Assembly (NCBI RefSeq): GCF_010731575.1
Contig: NZ_AP022617.1
Span: forward strand, 2,232,001-2,296,000
Source of the DNA: Mycolicibacterium monacense
GTDB lineage: Bacteria; Actinomycetota; Actinomycetes; Mycobacteriales; Mycobacteriaceae
Direction: 5' to 3'
Length of the DNA: 64,000 nt
Shown: piece after piece, positions 46,301 through 54,249 of the stretch
How positions within the stretch are numbered: position 1 is the first letter of the stretch
Layout: each line of letters begins with the position of its first letter
Translations under genes and position numbers: made by a program
Notes under the pieces: generated by a model
The model's database searches: none
What the model saw: only the letters and a program-made list of their open reading frames with translations
What the model was told of the DNA's origin: nothing

Positions 46301-46915
46301 CAGTTCCGGTTCGGCGTTGCGCAGCGAGGCGCAGTACACGGGCAGCGGCCGCCCGCCCTGCGCCTCGATCGCATCGCACAGCGCTTCGATATAGGCGGTG
46401 TTGCCGGCCAACTGCTGAGCCCGGTAGTACAGGACGGCGATTGTCGGGCCGTCGGTGGCGCGAACGGCGCGGTCGAGCACGCCCCACGTCGGCGTGGCGG
46501 CGGGCGGGGCGAACCCGAAACCCGTCATCAGCAGCGTGTCGCAGAGGAAGGCGTGCAGCTGACGCAGGTTCTCGACACCGCCCTGCGCGAGGTACACGTG
46601 CGCCTGCAGCGCGGCGCCCTGCGGGACGGTGGAGTGCCTCATCAACTCCGCATCCGGCGCCTGCTCACCGCTGACCACCACGGTCGGCAGCCCACGGGCC
46701 GAGACGGTGTCGATGCCGTCCTGCCAGGCGCGGTACCCGCCGAGGATCCGGATGACCACGATGTCGGCGCCGTCGAGCAGGTCGTCGAGTTCGCCGGAGA
46801 CCAGCCGGGAGGGATTGGCCCAGCGATACCGCGCCCCGCTGGAGCGGGCGGTGATGAGGTCGGTGTCAGAGGTCGACAGCAGCAGAACGGTCGGCGCGGG
46901 GTGCGGCGGGGTCAC
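43319..46915 (-). CDS. cobN: Cobaltochelatase subunit CobN
   Basis: A 1198-residue CobN, the usual length. It carries family motifs such as [50 protein letters not shown], and the C-terminal [29 protein letters not shown]. It inserts cobalt into hydrogenobyrinic acid a,c-diamide with ATPase partners, which are not in the window. The start is GTG at 46915. The gene is preceded by a 35-residue membrane protein gene (27 bases upstream), probably in the same transcript. Confidence 0.96.
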   Translation of the reverse strand: [1198 protein letters not shown]

Positions 46916-46942
46916 TCACCATTCGTACCCCACCGCATCCGC

Positions 46943-47050
46943 TCACTGGTCCGAGCCACCCCACCGGCCGTACCACGACTGCTGGTAGGGCAGGCCGAGC
47001 AGGGTCACGAGGACGAACAGCGCCACAGCAATGGCGATCAATGCGAACAC
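46943..47050 (-). CDS. 35-residue single-pass membrane protein upstream of cobN
   Basis: GTG-started frame of 35 codons. Residues 2-20 (FALIAIAVALFVLVTLLGL) form one membrane helix and the rest (PYQQSWYGRWGGSDQ) is a Trp/Tyr/Gly-rich polar tail. AAAGGGG lies 6 bases upstream of the start, a strong Shine-Dalgarno. The unit is co-directional with cobN. Size, signal and position suggest a real small protein, perhaps linked to cobalt supply or membrane docking of CobN; the role is unknown. Confidence 0.7.
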   Translation of the reverse strand: MFALIAIAVALFVLVTLLGLPYQQSWYGRWGGSDQ

Positions 47051-47073
47051 TGGGCACCCCTTTCGAGTCAGTT

Positions 47074-47096
47074 AACCGGTACCCGCGGTATCGGTT
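47074..47096. repeat. Inverted repeat upstream of the cobN unit
   Basis: Arms AACCGGTACC (47074-47083) and GGTATCGGTT (47087-47096) are complementary in 9 of 10 positions around a 3-base spacer CGC. It lies 24-46 bases upstream of the 35-residue protein's start. It could be a protein operator or a hairpin in the 5' UTR. No cobalamin riboswitch consensus is seen. Confidence 0.5.
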
Positions 47097-47202
47097 CACT
47101 GGAAACGTACGACGAGCGACGGCGGCAGGCCACTGTTTGTGCGGGACAGATCACCGACGCCGGACCTGTGACCGATGTCACTTTCGATGGGGTTGGCGCA
47201 GG

Positions 47203-48223
47203 TCAGCGCGCGGTGACGAACCCTTCGGCGACCATCCAGTCGCGCGCGACCACCGCGGGATCGCGCCCTTCGACGTCGACCTGCTTGTTCATCTCGATGA
47301 TCGCCTCGTTCGTCAGTGCCGCGGTGACGGGGGGCGGTGACCTCGGCGATCTCCGGGTGAGCCTCGAAGAAGCTGCGTTTCATCGTCACCGACGGGTTGT
47401 AGTGCGCGAAGAACTGTTTGTCGTCGGTGAGCACGGTGAGGTCCAGCGCGGCGATGCGGCCGTCGGTGGTGAAGACCTCACCGAAGTCGCACTGCCGGCC
47501 GTCGGCGGTGGCCTGGTAGATGATGCCCACCTGCAGGATCGGGGTCTGCGCGCGCGCCGGGTCGAACCCGTAGGCGGCCGCCATCCCCGGGAAACCGTCC
47601 TGGCGCGCCCGGAACTCGGTGTCGACGCAGGTCTTCGCCGCCGCGGGGTTCGTGCGGACCAGGTCGGCGTACTGCGACAGGGTGCGCACGCCGGTCCGTT
47701 CGACGACCGCCTTACTCGCCGCCAGGGCGTACGTGTCATCCATCGGAGCGGGGTCGAGCCAGACCATGTCGTTGCGCTCGAGGTCCTCGTCGCGTACCGC
47801 CTCGAACTGTTCGCGGGCGTTCGGGATGGGTTTCTCGTGACCGAGGTAGTTGATCCACGCGTTGCCGGTGAACTCGTAGGCCACGTCGACCTGACCGCGC
47901 AGCTGGGCCTCCCGGGTGCTGCGCGAACCGACGATGCCGGTGAGGTCGCGGACCTCGGCGCCTGCGGCCATCAGCGTGAACTCCAGGATGTAGCCCAGGA
48001 TGACCTGCTCGGTGTACTCCTTGGAGCCGACGGTGATGCGCACACCCTCCAGACCCGACGCCGGCGTGATCGACCCCGGCCCCACCATCAGCGGCACGGT
48101 GCTGCCCGACCCGAGCCCGCACCCGCTCACGGTCAACAGCACCGCCATCACCAGCGCCATCAAGCGATTTCGGCGTGCTCGGTCGCGCCCAGCGCGACCA
48201 AGCACGCCGAAATCGCCGGTCAT
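47203..48223 (-). pseudogene. Osmoprotectant (OpuAC/ProX-type) binding lipoprotein, frameshifted
   Basis: Lipoprotein signal peptide ending in TVSGC (Cys35), then an OpuAC-type fold (VRITVGSKEYTEQVILGYILEFTLMAAGAEV; VDVAYEFTGNAWINYLG). The frame is intact to about residue 297. A run of six C (read on the coding strand; 47329-47334 on the plus strand as G) then breaks it: removing one base gives a normal C-terminus, PVTAALTNEAIIEMNKQVD and on to TGA at 47203. Without correction translation runs on to 47096 in a wrong frame. Either a sequencing error or a real null allele. It is last gene of the ABC operon, with ATG overlapping the permease stop. Confidence 0.8.
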
Positions 48224-48987
48224 CGCAGCCCCTTCGGGTTCAGGAAGAACTCGGCGAGCCCGCCGAGCCAGTCGACCAGCAGGGCAAGACACACGGCGAG
48301 CACGCTGCCGAGGACCAGCGTGACGTTGTCCTGCAGCTTGTAGCCGGTGTCGATGAGGATGCCGAGGCCGCCCGCGTTGACGAGGAACGACAGCGTCGCG
48401 GTGCCCACGGCGAGCACCAGTGACGTGCGCATCCCGGCGAGGATGTAGGGCACCGCCAGCGGGAGCTCCACCCGCGCGAGCAGACCCACCCGCGACATCC
48501 CCTGTCCGAGTCCGGCGTCGATGAGCGAGCGGTCCACCTGATCGAGGCCGAGGATGGTGCTCGCCAACACCGGAAGCAGTGAGTACAGCGCGATCGGGAG
48601 CACGCCGATCCAGAAGCCGGTCCGCGCGGTGAGCAGGAAGAGCAGCACCAGCAGGCCGATCGCGGGCGCTGCCTGCCCGATGTTGGCGATGCCGATGAAC
48701 AACGGCCGCAACGCTTTTGCGCCGGGTCGGGTGACGAGGACGCCCAACGGCACCCCGACCGCCAGCACGATCGCGGTCACCGCCGCGGTGATGAGCAGAT
48801 GCTGCCAGATCAGCGTGGCCACGTTGCCGGGGTTGATGTTCTCCTGCTGCGTCGCGGTGAGATCGCGGTTGAACGCCCAGAACACCACCGCGGCGCCGAC
48901 GACGAGCACGAGGCCGGGCTGGATGAGCAGCCGCAGCCGTTCCCCGGCGGTGGCCTTCGGGGCGTTGCGGTCGGCGACGGTGGTCAC
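48220..48987 (-). CDS. Osmoprotectant ABC transporter permease
   Basis: A 255-residue permease with about six helices and the EAA-type loop (DAGLGQGMSRVGLLARVELPLAVPYILAGMRTSL) of the ProW/OpuCB family. It starts at GTG overlapping the ATPase stop (GTGA) and its own stop overlaps the binding-protein start. It is the second of two permeases in the operon, as in OpuC/ProWZ systems. Confidence 0.9.
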   Translation of the reverse strand: MTTVADRNAPKATAGERLRLLIQPGLVLVVGAAVVFWAFNRDLTATQQENINPGNVATLIWQHLLITAAVTAIVLAVGVPLGVLVTRPGAKALRPLFIGIANIGQAAPAIGLLVLLFLLTARTGFWIGVLPIALYSLLPVLASTILGLDQVDRSLIDAGLGQGMSRVGLLARVELPLAVPYILAGMRTSLVLAVGTATLSFLVNAGGLGILIDTGYKLQDNVTLVLGSVLAVCLALLVDWLGGLAEFFLNPKGLR

Positions 48988-50159
48988 GGTTCCGGGTTCT
49001 CCGCGTTGGCCTCCGCGCGCAGCCGGGTGATGGTGTCGATGAGCATCTCGAGGGTGACCAGACCGGCGTATCGGCCGCCGGCACCGGTGACCACCGCGGA
49101 CGCGTGCTGTTCGGCGAGGATGGCTTCGAGGGCGTCCTCCAGGGTGGAGTGTGTGCTGACGACGTCGAGGTCCTCGGCGGCCTCCGAGAGCGACGCGGCG
49201 TGCCGCAGCCGGTTCTCGCGCACCCACTTCACCGGGCGGTCCCGCTGGTCGAGAATGACCGCCCAGTCGGCGTCGCCGGCCGCCAACTGGTCGCGCACCT
49301 GCTCGACCGGGTCCTCGGCGTGGACCGCGAGGTGCTGACGCAACTCGATGTCCTTGACCCGCATCAACCCCAGTTGGCGCAGCGAGGCGCCGGACCCGAC
49401 GAATCCGGCCACCGTCTCGTCGGCAGGGTTGGCGAGGATGTTCTGCGGGGTGTCGTACTGCAGCAGCTTCGACCGCGGCCCGAGCACCGCGATCCGGTCG
49501 CCGAGTTTGACCGCCTCGCCGAAGTCGTGGGTGACGAACACGATGGTCTTGCGCAATTCGGTTTGCAGGCGCAGCAATTCGTCCTGCAGAGTGCTGCGGG
49601 TGATCGGGTCGACGGCGCCGAACGGTTCGTCCATCAACAGCACCGGAGGGTCGGCGGCCAGCGCCCGGGCGACACCGACGCGCTGCTGCTGACCGCCGGA
49701 CAACTGGCGCGGATACCGGTCGGCGTACTGCCCCGGATCGAGTCCGACCAGATCGAGCAGTTCGTCGACCCGCGACGCGATGCGTTTGCGGTCCCAGCGC
49801 AACAGCCCGGGCACCAGTCCGACGTTCTGGCGGATCGTCATGTGCGGGAACAGACCCGCCTGCTGGATGGAGTAACCGATCTTGCGCCGCAGTTCCGTCG
49901 GTTTGATCGACAGCGCGTCCACGTCGCCGATGCGGATCCGGCCCGATGTCGGCTCGGAGAGCCGGTTGATCATTCGCATCATCGTCGTCTTGCCGCACCC
50001 GGACGGGCCGACGAAGACGACGATCTCACCGGCCGGGATGTCCAGCGACGCGTCGTCGACCGCGGGTTCGGTGGCACCCGGATAGACCTTGGACACGTGG
50101 TCGAGTTCGATGCGCACCCCGGACGGATCGGTCACCGTCGCACCGTACTGTGTTGTCAT
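48984..50159 (-). CDS. Osmoprotectant ABC transporter ATP-binding protein with CBS region
   Basis: A 391-residue ATPase of the OpuCA/ProV type. Walker A GPSGCGKTT, signature LSGGQQQRVGVARAL, Walker B VLLMDEPFGAVDPIT, switch FVTHDFGEA. After about residue 270 there is a C-terminal region resembling a CBS pair (DWAVILDQRDRPVKWV; HASAVVTGAGGRYAGLVTLEMLI), which in OpuCA senses ionic strength or nucleotides. The ATG overlaps the upstream permease stop by four bases. Confidence 0.9.
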   Translation of the reverse strand: MTTQYGATVTDPSGVRIELDHVSKVYPGATEPAVDDASLDIPAGEIVVFVGPSGCGKTTMMRMINRLSEPTSGRIRIGDVDALSIKPTELRRKIGYSIQQAGLFPHMTIRQNVGLVPGLLRWDRKRIASRVDELLDLVGLDPGQYADRYPRQLSGGQQQRVGVARALAADPPVLLMDEPFGAVDPITRSTLQDELLRLQTELRKTIVFVTHDFGEAVKLGDRIAVLGPRSKLLQYDTPQNILANPADETVAGFVGSGASLRQLGLMRVKDIELRQHLAVHAEDPVEQVRDQLAAGDADWAVILDQRDRPVKWVRENRLRHAASLSEAAEDLDVVSTHSTLEDALEAILAEQHASAVVTGAGGRYAGLVTLEMLIDTITRLRAEANAENPEP

Positions 50160-50803
50160 CGAATGCCTTTCGATGTGGTGAGCCGCCCGATCAGCACCAG
50201 CACCGCGTCGAGGACGAGGGCGAGGATGACGATCAGCAGGGTTCCGGTCAGCGCCATGGGGACGGCGGTGGGGCTGCCGACGCGGGCGAGCCCGGCGAAG
50301 ATCAGGTTCCCGAGTCCTGGGCCTTTGACGTAGGCGGCGATGGCCAGCACCCCCATCGACATCTGGGTGCTGATCCGCATGGCCGACAGGATCGACGGCC
50401 ACACCAGCCGCAGTTCGACACGGCCGAGCGTGGCCAGTCGGCTCATGCCGATCCCCCGCGCCGCGTCGGTCAGCGCGGGATCGACGGCGTTGAGCCCGAC
50501 GATCGTGTTGCGGATGATCGGCAACAGCGAGTACAGGACCAGCGCCGCCACGCTGGGCACCACGCCGAGCCCGAAGAGCGGGATCAGCAGACCCAGCAGC
50601 GCGAACGCCGGCACGGTGAGGATCACACTCGACGTCGCGGTGGCGAGGTTGGCCGCGGTGGCGTTGCGGTAGGTCAGCACCCCGATCGCGACGCCGACCA
50701 CGGCCGCGATGAGCACGCTCTGCACCACCGCGCTGACGTGCTGGTAGGAGTCGAAGATCAGCTGAGCCTGATGGGTTCTGAGGTAGTCCCACAGCTCCCG
50801 CAC
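50156..50803 (-). CDS. Osmoprotectant ABC transporter permease (first in operon)
   Basis: A 215-residue permease with five or six helices and a ProW/OpuCD-type EAA loop (DAARGIGMSRLATLGRVELRLVWPSILSAMRIST). The GTG at 50803 is chosen: GGAGG lies 5 bases upstream; a GTG two codons earlier would overlap that site. A SigF-type promoter lies 43-68 bases upstream. Confidence 0.87.
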   Translation of the reverse strand: MRELWDYLRTHQAQLIFDSYQHVSAVVQSVLIAAVVGVAIGVLTYRNATAANLATATSSVILTVPAFALLGLLIPLFGLGVVPSVAALVLYSLLPIIRNTIVGLNAVDPALTDAARGIGMSRLATLGRVELRLVWPSILSAMRISTQMSMGVLAIAAYVKGPGLGNLIFAGLARVGSPTAVPMALTGTLLIVILALVLDAVLVLIGRLTTSKGIR

Positions 50804-50845
50804 GACCACCTCCGCGTTTCGGCCCGTTGAGTGCCGAGTTTGCCG

Positions 50846-50871
50846 ATACCCCGCGTCACCGTAAACGAAAC
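50846..50871 (-). promoter_or_regulatory. SigF-type promoter of the osmoprotectant operon
   Basis: Minus-strand -35 GTTT (50868-50871), 16-base spacer, -10 GGGTAT (50846-50851), an exact match to the mycobacterial SigF consensus GTTT-N15-17-GGGTAT. It predicts a start about 36 bases before the first GTG. SigF governs general stress and stationary-phase genes, a fitting control for osmoprotectant uptake. Confidence 0.65.
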
Positions 50872-50950
50872 GGACCGGGCCGCGAGGAGATTCGGTTCGC
50901 CGTGAGCCAAACCATGGTGCGGATTCGACGCGGCGGCCACCCTGACCGGC

Positions 50951-51868
50951 ATGTCGTCACGAGTGGTGAAGCTGGGCGCCAACATCGGGGCCCGGATCGA
51001 GGGGGTCCGGGTCGGTGGCGGGCTGGACCCGGTGACCGTGACCGCGATCAACGAGGCGTTGCTCGAACACAAGGTGATCTTCTTCCGCGGTCAGCACCAC
51101 CTCGACGACGACGGGCAGCTGGCGTTCGCGCGACGGCTGGGCACCCCGACCACGGCCCATCCGACGGTGACCTCGCGCGGGCACCGGATCCTGCCGATCG
51201 ACTCGCGCTACGACAAGGCCAACAGCTGGCACACCGACGTCACGTTCGTCGATCGCATCCCCAAGGCCTCGCTGCTGCGCGCCGTCACCCTGCCGGCGTA
51301 CGGGGGCACCACCACGTGGGCGTCGACGGAGGCCGCGTACGACCAGCTGCCGGCACCGTTGCGGGCGCTGGTGGAGAACCTGTGGGCGGTGCACACCAAC
51401 CAGTTCGACTACGCCGCCGACTACGACGGCCGTCGGGAGGCGCTGGCCGCCACCGAACGCGAGTACCGCGAGGAGTTCGTGTCCGAGTACTTCGAGACCG
51501 AACACCCGGTGGTGCGCATCCACCCCGAGACGGGCCGGAGGGTGCTGCTGCTCGGCCACTTCATCAAGCAGTTCGTCGGCCTGGGGGTCGCCGAGTCGAC
51601 CGCACTGCTCGCGCTGCTGCAGAACCGCGTGACCAAGCTGGAGAACACCGTGCGGTGGAGTTGGGAACCGGGTGATCTGGCCGTCTGGGACAACCGCGCG
51701 ACCCAGCACTACGCGGTGGCCGACTACGACGACCAGTACCGGCGGCTGAGCCGCGTCACGCTGGCCGGCGACATCCCCGTCGACGTGTACGGGCAGCACA
51801 GCCGGGTCGTCGCCGGTGACGCCTCGGGCTACTCCGAAGTGGTGGCACCGGTCGCGCTGGCGAGTTGA
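50951..51868 (+). CDS. TauD/TfdA-family 2-oxoglutarate/Fe(II) dioxygenase
   Basis: A 305-residue dioxygenase. The Fe(II) triad is HTD (His94, Asp96) in WHTDVTF and His253 in ATQHYAV; Arg in YRRLSRV binds 2-oxoglutarate. The family includes taurine dioxygenase and alkyl-sulfatases (Rv3406-like), so it may release sulfite or sulfate from an organosulfur compound, but sulfur specificity is not shown. It is divergent from the osmoprotectant operon and convergent with the cNMP-binding gene. Confidence 0.88.
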   Translation: MSSRVVKLGANIGARIEGVRVGGGLDPVTVTAINEALLEHKVIFFRGQHHLDDDGQLAFARRLGTPTTAHPTVTSRGHRILPIDSRYDKANSWHTDVTFVDRIPKASLLRAVTLPAYGGTTTWASTEAAYDQLPAPLRALVENLWAVHTNQFDYAADYDGRREALAATEREYREEFVSEYFETEHPVVRIHPETGRRVLLLGHFIKQFVGLGVAESTALLALLQNRVTKLENTVRWSWEPGDLAVWDNRATQHYAVADYDDQYRRLSRVTLAGDIPVDVYGQHSRVVAGDASGYSEVVAPVALAS

Positions 51869-51869
51869 G

Positions 51870-52301
51870 CTACTCGGTCGCCGGCGTCCCCGACGTGTGA
51901 CGCGCGACGGTGTCGTCGACCGTTCCGCGCAGCGCGGGGATCTCGTCGAGCAGCTGCGCGAAGTCCTCCCGGCCGATGCGCAACACCTCCGCCGGACCCG
52001 TCGTCGTCACGGTCGCCGACCGCAGCTTCCCCTGACGCAGGGCTGATTCGCCGATGACCTCACCCGGCGACAACTCCGCCACGCGGTCGCGGCCGAGGTA
52101 CACCGAGGCTGATCCGCTCAGCAGGATGAAGCAGGCGTCCGACGGGGTCTGCTCGTGGATCAACGGCCACGGCGCCGAGGTCGAGGTGCGGTGTGCCGCT
52201 CGAACGAGACGCCGGAGATCGTCGTCGGAGAAGTCCGCGAATTCGGCGAACTCGCGAAGCCGGCGGACGTCTTCCTCGTCTTGCTTGGCGCGGGCTTTCA
52301 T
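51870..52301 (-). CDS. Cyclic nucleotide-binding domain protein
   Basis: A 143-residue protein consisting of a single cNMP-binding (CAP-like) beta barrel: LREFAEFADFSDDDLRRL, PSDACFILLSGSASVYLG, LSPGEVIGESALRQGKLRSATVTTTGPAEVLRIGREDFAQLL. The phosphate-binding cassette (GEVIGESALRQGKLRSA) is complete. There is no DNA-binding domain, so it is a stand-alone sensor or a partner. Start ATG at 52301; divergent from cobG. Confidence 0.85.
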   Translation of the reverse strand: MKARAKQDEEDVRRLREFAEFADFSDDDLRRLVRAAHRTSTSAPWPLIHEQTPSDACFILLSGSASVYLGRDRVAELSPGEVIGESALRQGKLRSATVTTTGPAEVLRIGREDFAQLLDEIPALRGTVDDTVARHTSGTPATE

Positions 52302-52490
52302 GACCGGCTCCTGTTCCCCGATGTGACCCTGACATCGCGGAGCCTAGTGAATGGCGGGCCGCCGCAGATCAGAACGGGCGCCGGATCTCGCTGAAAGTGC
52401 CGCGATCAAAGAAATCCTGGACGGCTGTGCCCGATCCGTGGGCGGGACGCCGCCGGTGACGGACGACGCCCGTTCCTAGAATGGCGGACA

Positions 52491-53612
52491 GTGACGACTC
52501 GATCCCGCGATCAGGACGCGTGCCCGGGTGCCCTCTCGGTGCACCGGGCCGCTGACGGCGCGCTGGCCCGGGTCCGGCTGCCCGGCGGCATGCTCTCCGG
52601 CGCCGCGCTCACCGCTCTCGCGCAGGCCGCCACCCGCTTCGGCTCACCGGATCTGGAACTGACGTCGCGCGGCAACCTCCAGATCCGCGGCATCACCGAC
52701 ACCGGAGCGGTGGCCGATGCGGTCGCGGCGGCCGGTCTGCTGCCGTCGCCGACCCACGAGCGGGTCCGCAACATCGTCGCCTCTCCCCTGTCCGGGCGCT
52801 CCGGCGGGCTCGCCGACCTGCGCCCCCTGGTGCTCGACCTCGACGCGGCGATCCGGCGGGAACCCGTACTCGCCGAGTCCTCCGGCCGGTTCTGGTTCGG
52901 CCTCGACGACGGTCGCGGCGACATCTCCGGCCTGGGCACCGACGTCGGTGTGCACGCCCTCGACGGCGAGTTGGCGGCGCTGCTGCTGGCCGGCCGGGAC
53001 ACCGGCGTGCGCCTGTCCCTCGACGATGCGGTGCGCACGCTCATCGAGGTGGCGGTCCGGTTCGTCGCGGTACGGGGCAACGCCTGGCGCGTCGGTGAAC
53101 TCGCCACACCGCAGGATCTGCTCGCCGGCGTCGCGGTCACCGCGGAGCCGGGTGCGACCTGGCCCCCGGTGGTCCGTCCGCCGGTCGGCTGGATCGCCCA
53201 GGACGACGGCCGGGTCACCCTGGGCGCCGGGATTCCGCTCGGTGTGCTGCCCGCCAGGACCGCCGAATTCGTCGGCGCGGTCGAGGCGCCGGTGGTCATC
53301 ACGCCATGGCGGTCCCTGCTGATCTGCGACCTCGACGAAGGCGTCGCGGACGTGGCCCTTCGGGTGCTGGCGCCGATGGGGCTGGTGTTCGACGAGAACT
53401 CCCCCTGGCTCGACGTCAGCGCCTGCACGGGAAGCCCGGGCTGCGAACGTTCGGCCGCCGACGTGCGCGCCGATGCCGCCGCCGCGGTCGACGCCCCCGC
53501 GCCGGGTCATCGTCACTTTGTCGGGTGCGAACGCGCCTGCGGCAGCCCGCCGGTCGGCGAGGTGCTGATCGCGGGCCCGGACGGTTATCGGCCGCGCCGA
53601 CGCCCGTCGTAG
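52491..53612 (+). CDS. cobG: Precorrin-3B synthase CobG
   Basis: A 373-residue nitrite/sulfite-reductase-like protein. The Fe4S4/siroheme-type cysteines are in [10 protein letters not shown] and [19 protein letters not shown] marks the N-terminal half. It converts precorrin-3A to 3B using oxygen in the aerobic cobalamin pathway. A TAGAAT box 8 bases before the GTG and no Shine-Dalgarno suggest a leaderless transcript. First gene of cobG-cobH-cobIJ. Confidence 0.93.
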   Translation: MTTRSRDQDACPGALSVHRAADGALARVRLPGGMLSGAALTALAQAATRFGSPDLELTSRGNLQIRGITDTGAVADAVAAAGLLPSPTHERVRNIVASPLSGRSGGLADLRPLVLDLDAAIRREPVLAESSGRFWFGLDDGRGDISGLGTDVGVHALDGELAALLLAGRDTGVRLSLDDAVRTLIEVAVRFVAVRGNAWRVGELATPQDLLAGVAVTAEPGATWPPVVRPPVGWIAQDDGRVTLGAGIPLGVLPARTAEFVGAVEAPVVITPWRSLLICDLDEGVADVALRVLAPMGLVFDENSPWLDVSACTGSPGCERSAADVRADAAAAVDAPAPGHRHFVGCERACGSPPVGEVLIAGPDGYRPRRRPS

Positions 53613-53622
53613 GGTGAGCGGC

Positions 53623-54249
53623 GTGCTGGACTACATCCGCGACGCCGCCGAGATCTACCGGCAGTCGTTCGCGACGATCCGCGACGAGGCGGATCTGGCG
53701 CGGTTCCCCGACGACGTGGCCCGGGTGGTGGTCCGGCTGATCCACACCTGCGGTCAGGTCGACGTGGCCGACCACGTGGCGTTCAGCGACGACGTCGTCT
53801 CCCGTGCGCAGGCCGCGCTGGCCGCGGGCGCGCCGGTGCTGTGCGATTCGTCGATGGTGGCCGCCGGGATCACCCGGTCGCGGCTGCCCGCCGACAACGA
53901 GGTGGTGTCCCTGGTCGCCGACCCGCGCGCCCCCGAACTCGCGGCGCGGCTGGGGTTCACCCGCTCCGCGGCGGCGGTCGACCTGTGGGCCGACCGGCTG
54001 GGCGGAGCGGTGCTCGCTATCGGGAACGCGCCGACGGCCCTGTTCCGGTTGCTCGAGTTGATCGACCAGGGTGCGCCGGTTCCGGCGGCGGTACTGGGCG
54101 GGCCGGTCGGATTCGTCGGCTCCGCGCAGTCGAAGGACGAACTCATCGCGCGGCCCCGCGGGATGGCGTACCTGGTGGTGACCGGCCGGCGGGGCGGCAG
54201 CGCGATGGCGGCCGCCGCGGTCAATGCGATTGCGAGTGAGCGCGAATGA
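53623..54249 (+). CDS. cobH: Precorrin-8X methylmutase CobH
   Basis: A 208-residue CobH ([16 protein letters not shown] ... [14 protein letters not shown] ... [16 protein letters not shown] ... [14 protein letters not shown]). The catalytic His is in IHTCGQ. It migrates the methyl group to give hydrogenobyrinate. GTG at 53623 is preferred over GTG at 53614: it gives the standard family length and lies exactly 7 bases after a TAGGGT box. The stop overlaps the cobIJ start (ATGA). Confidence 0.95.
   Translation: MLDYIRDAAEIYRQSFATIRDEADLARFPDDVARVVVRLIHTCGQVDVADHVAFSDDVVSRAQAALAAGAPVLCDSSMVAAGITRSRLPADNEVVSLVADPRAPELAARLGFTRSAAAVDLWADRLGGAVLAIGNAPTALFRLLELIDQGAPVPAAVLGGPVGFVGSAQSKDELIARPRGMAYLVVTGRRGGSAMAAAAVNAIASERE

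Noticed and set aside
47096..47330. Read-through C-terminus of the binding protein in the uncorrected frame.
   Set aside because: The sequence after the C-run is Arg-rich and unlike the family, while the shifted frame restores a typical end at 47203.
50951..51868. Assigning the dioxygenase as taurine dioxygenase TauD.
   Set aside because: The Fe(II) triad is shared by many substrates and no taurine transporter is adjacent, so only the family is claimed.
52302..52490. Cobalamin riboswitch upstream of cobG (also looked for upstream of cobN).
   Set aside because: No B12-box-like conserved core or plausible multi-stem leader was recognised in either region; cobG appears leaderless.
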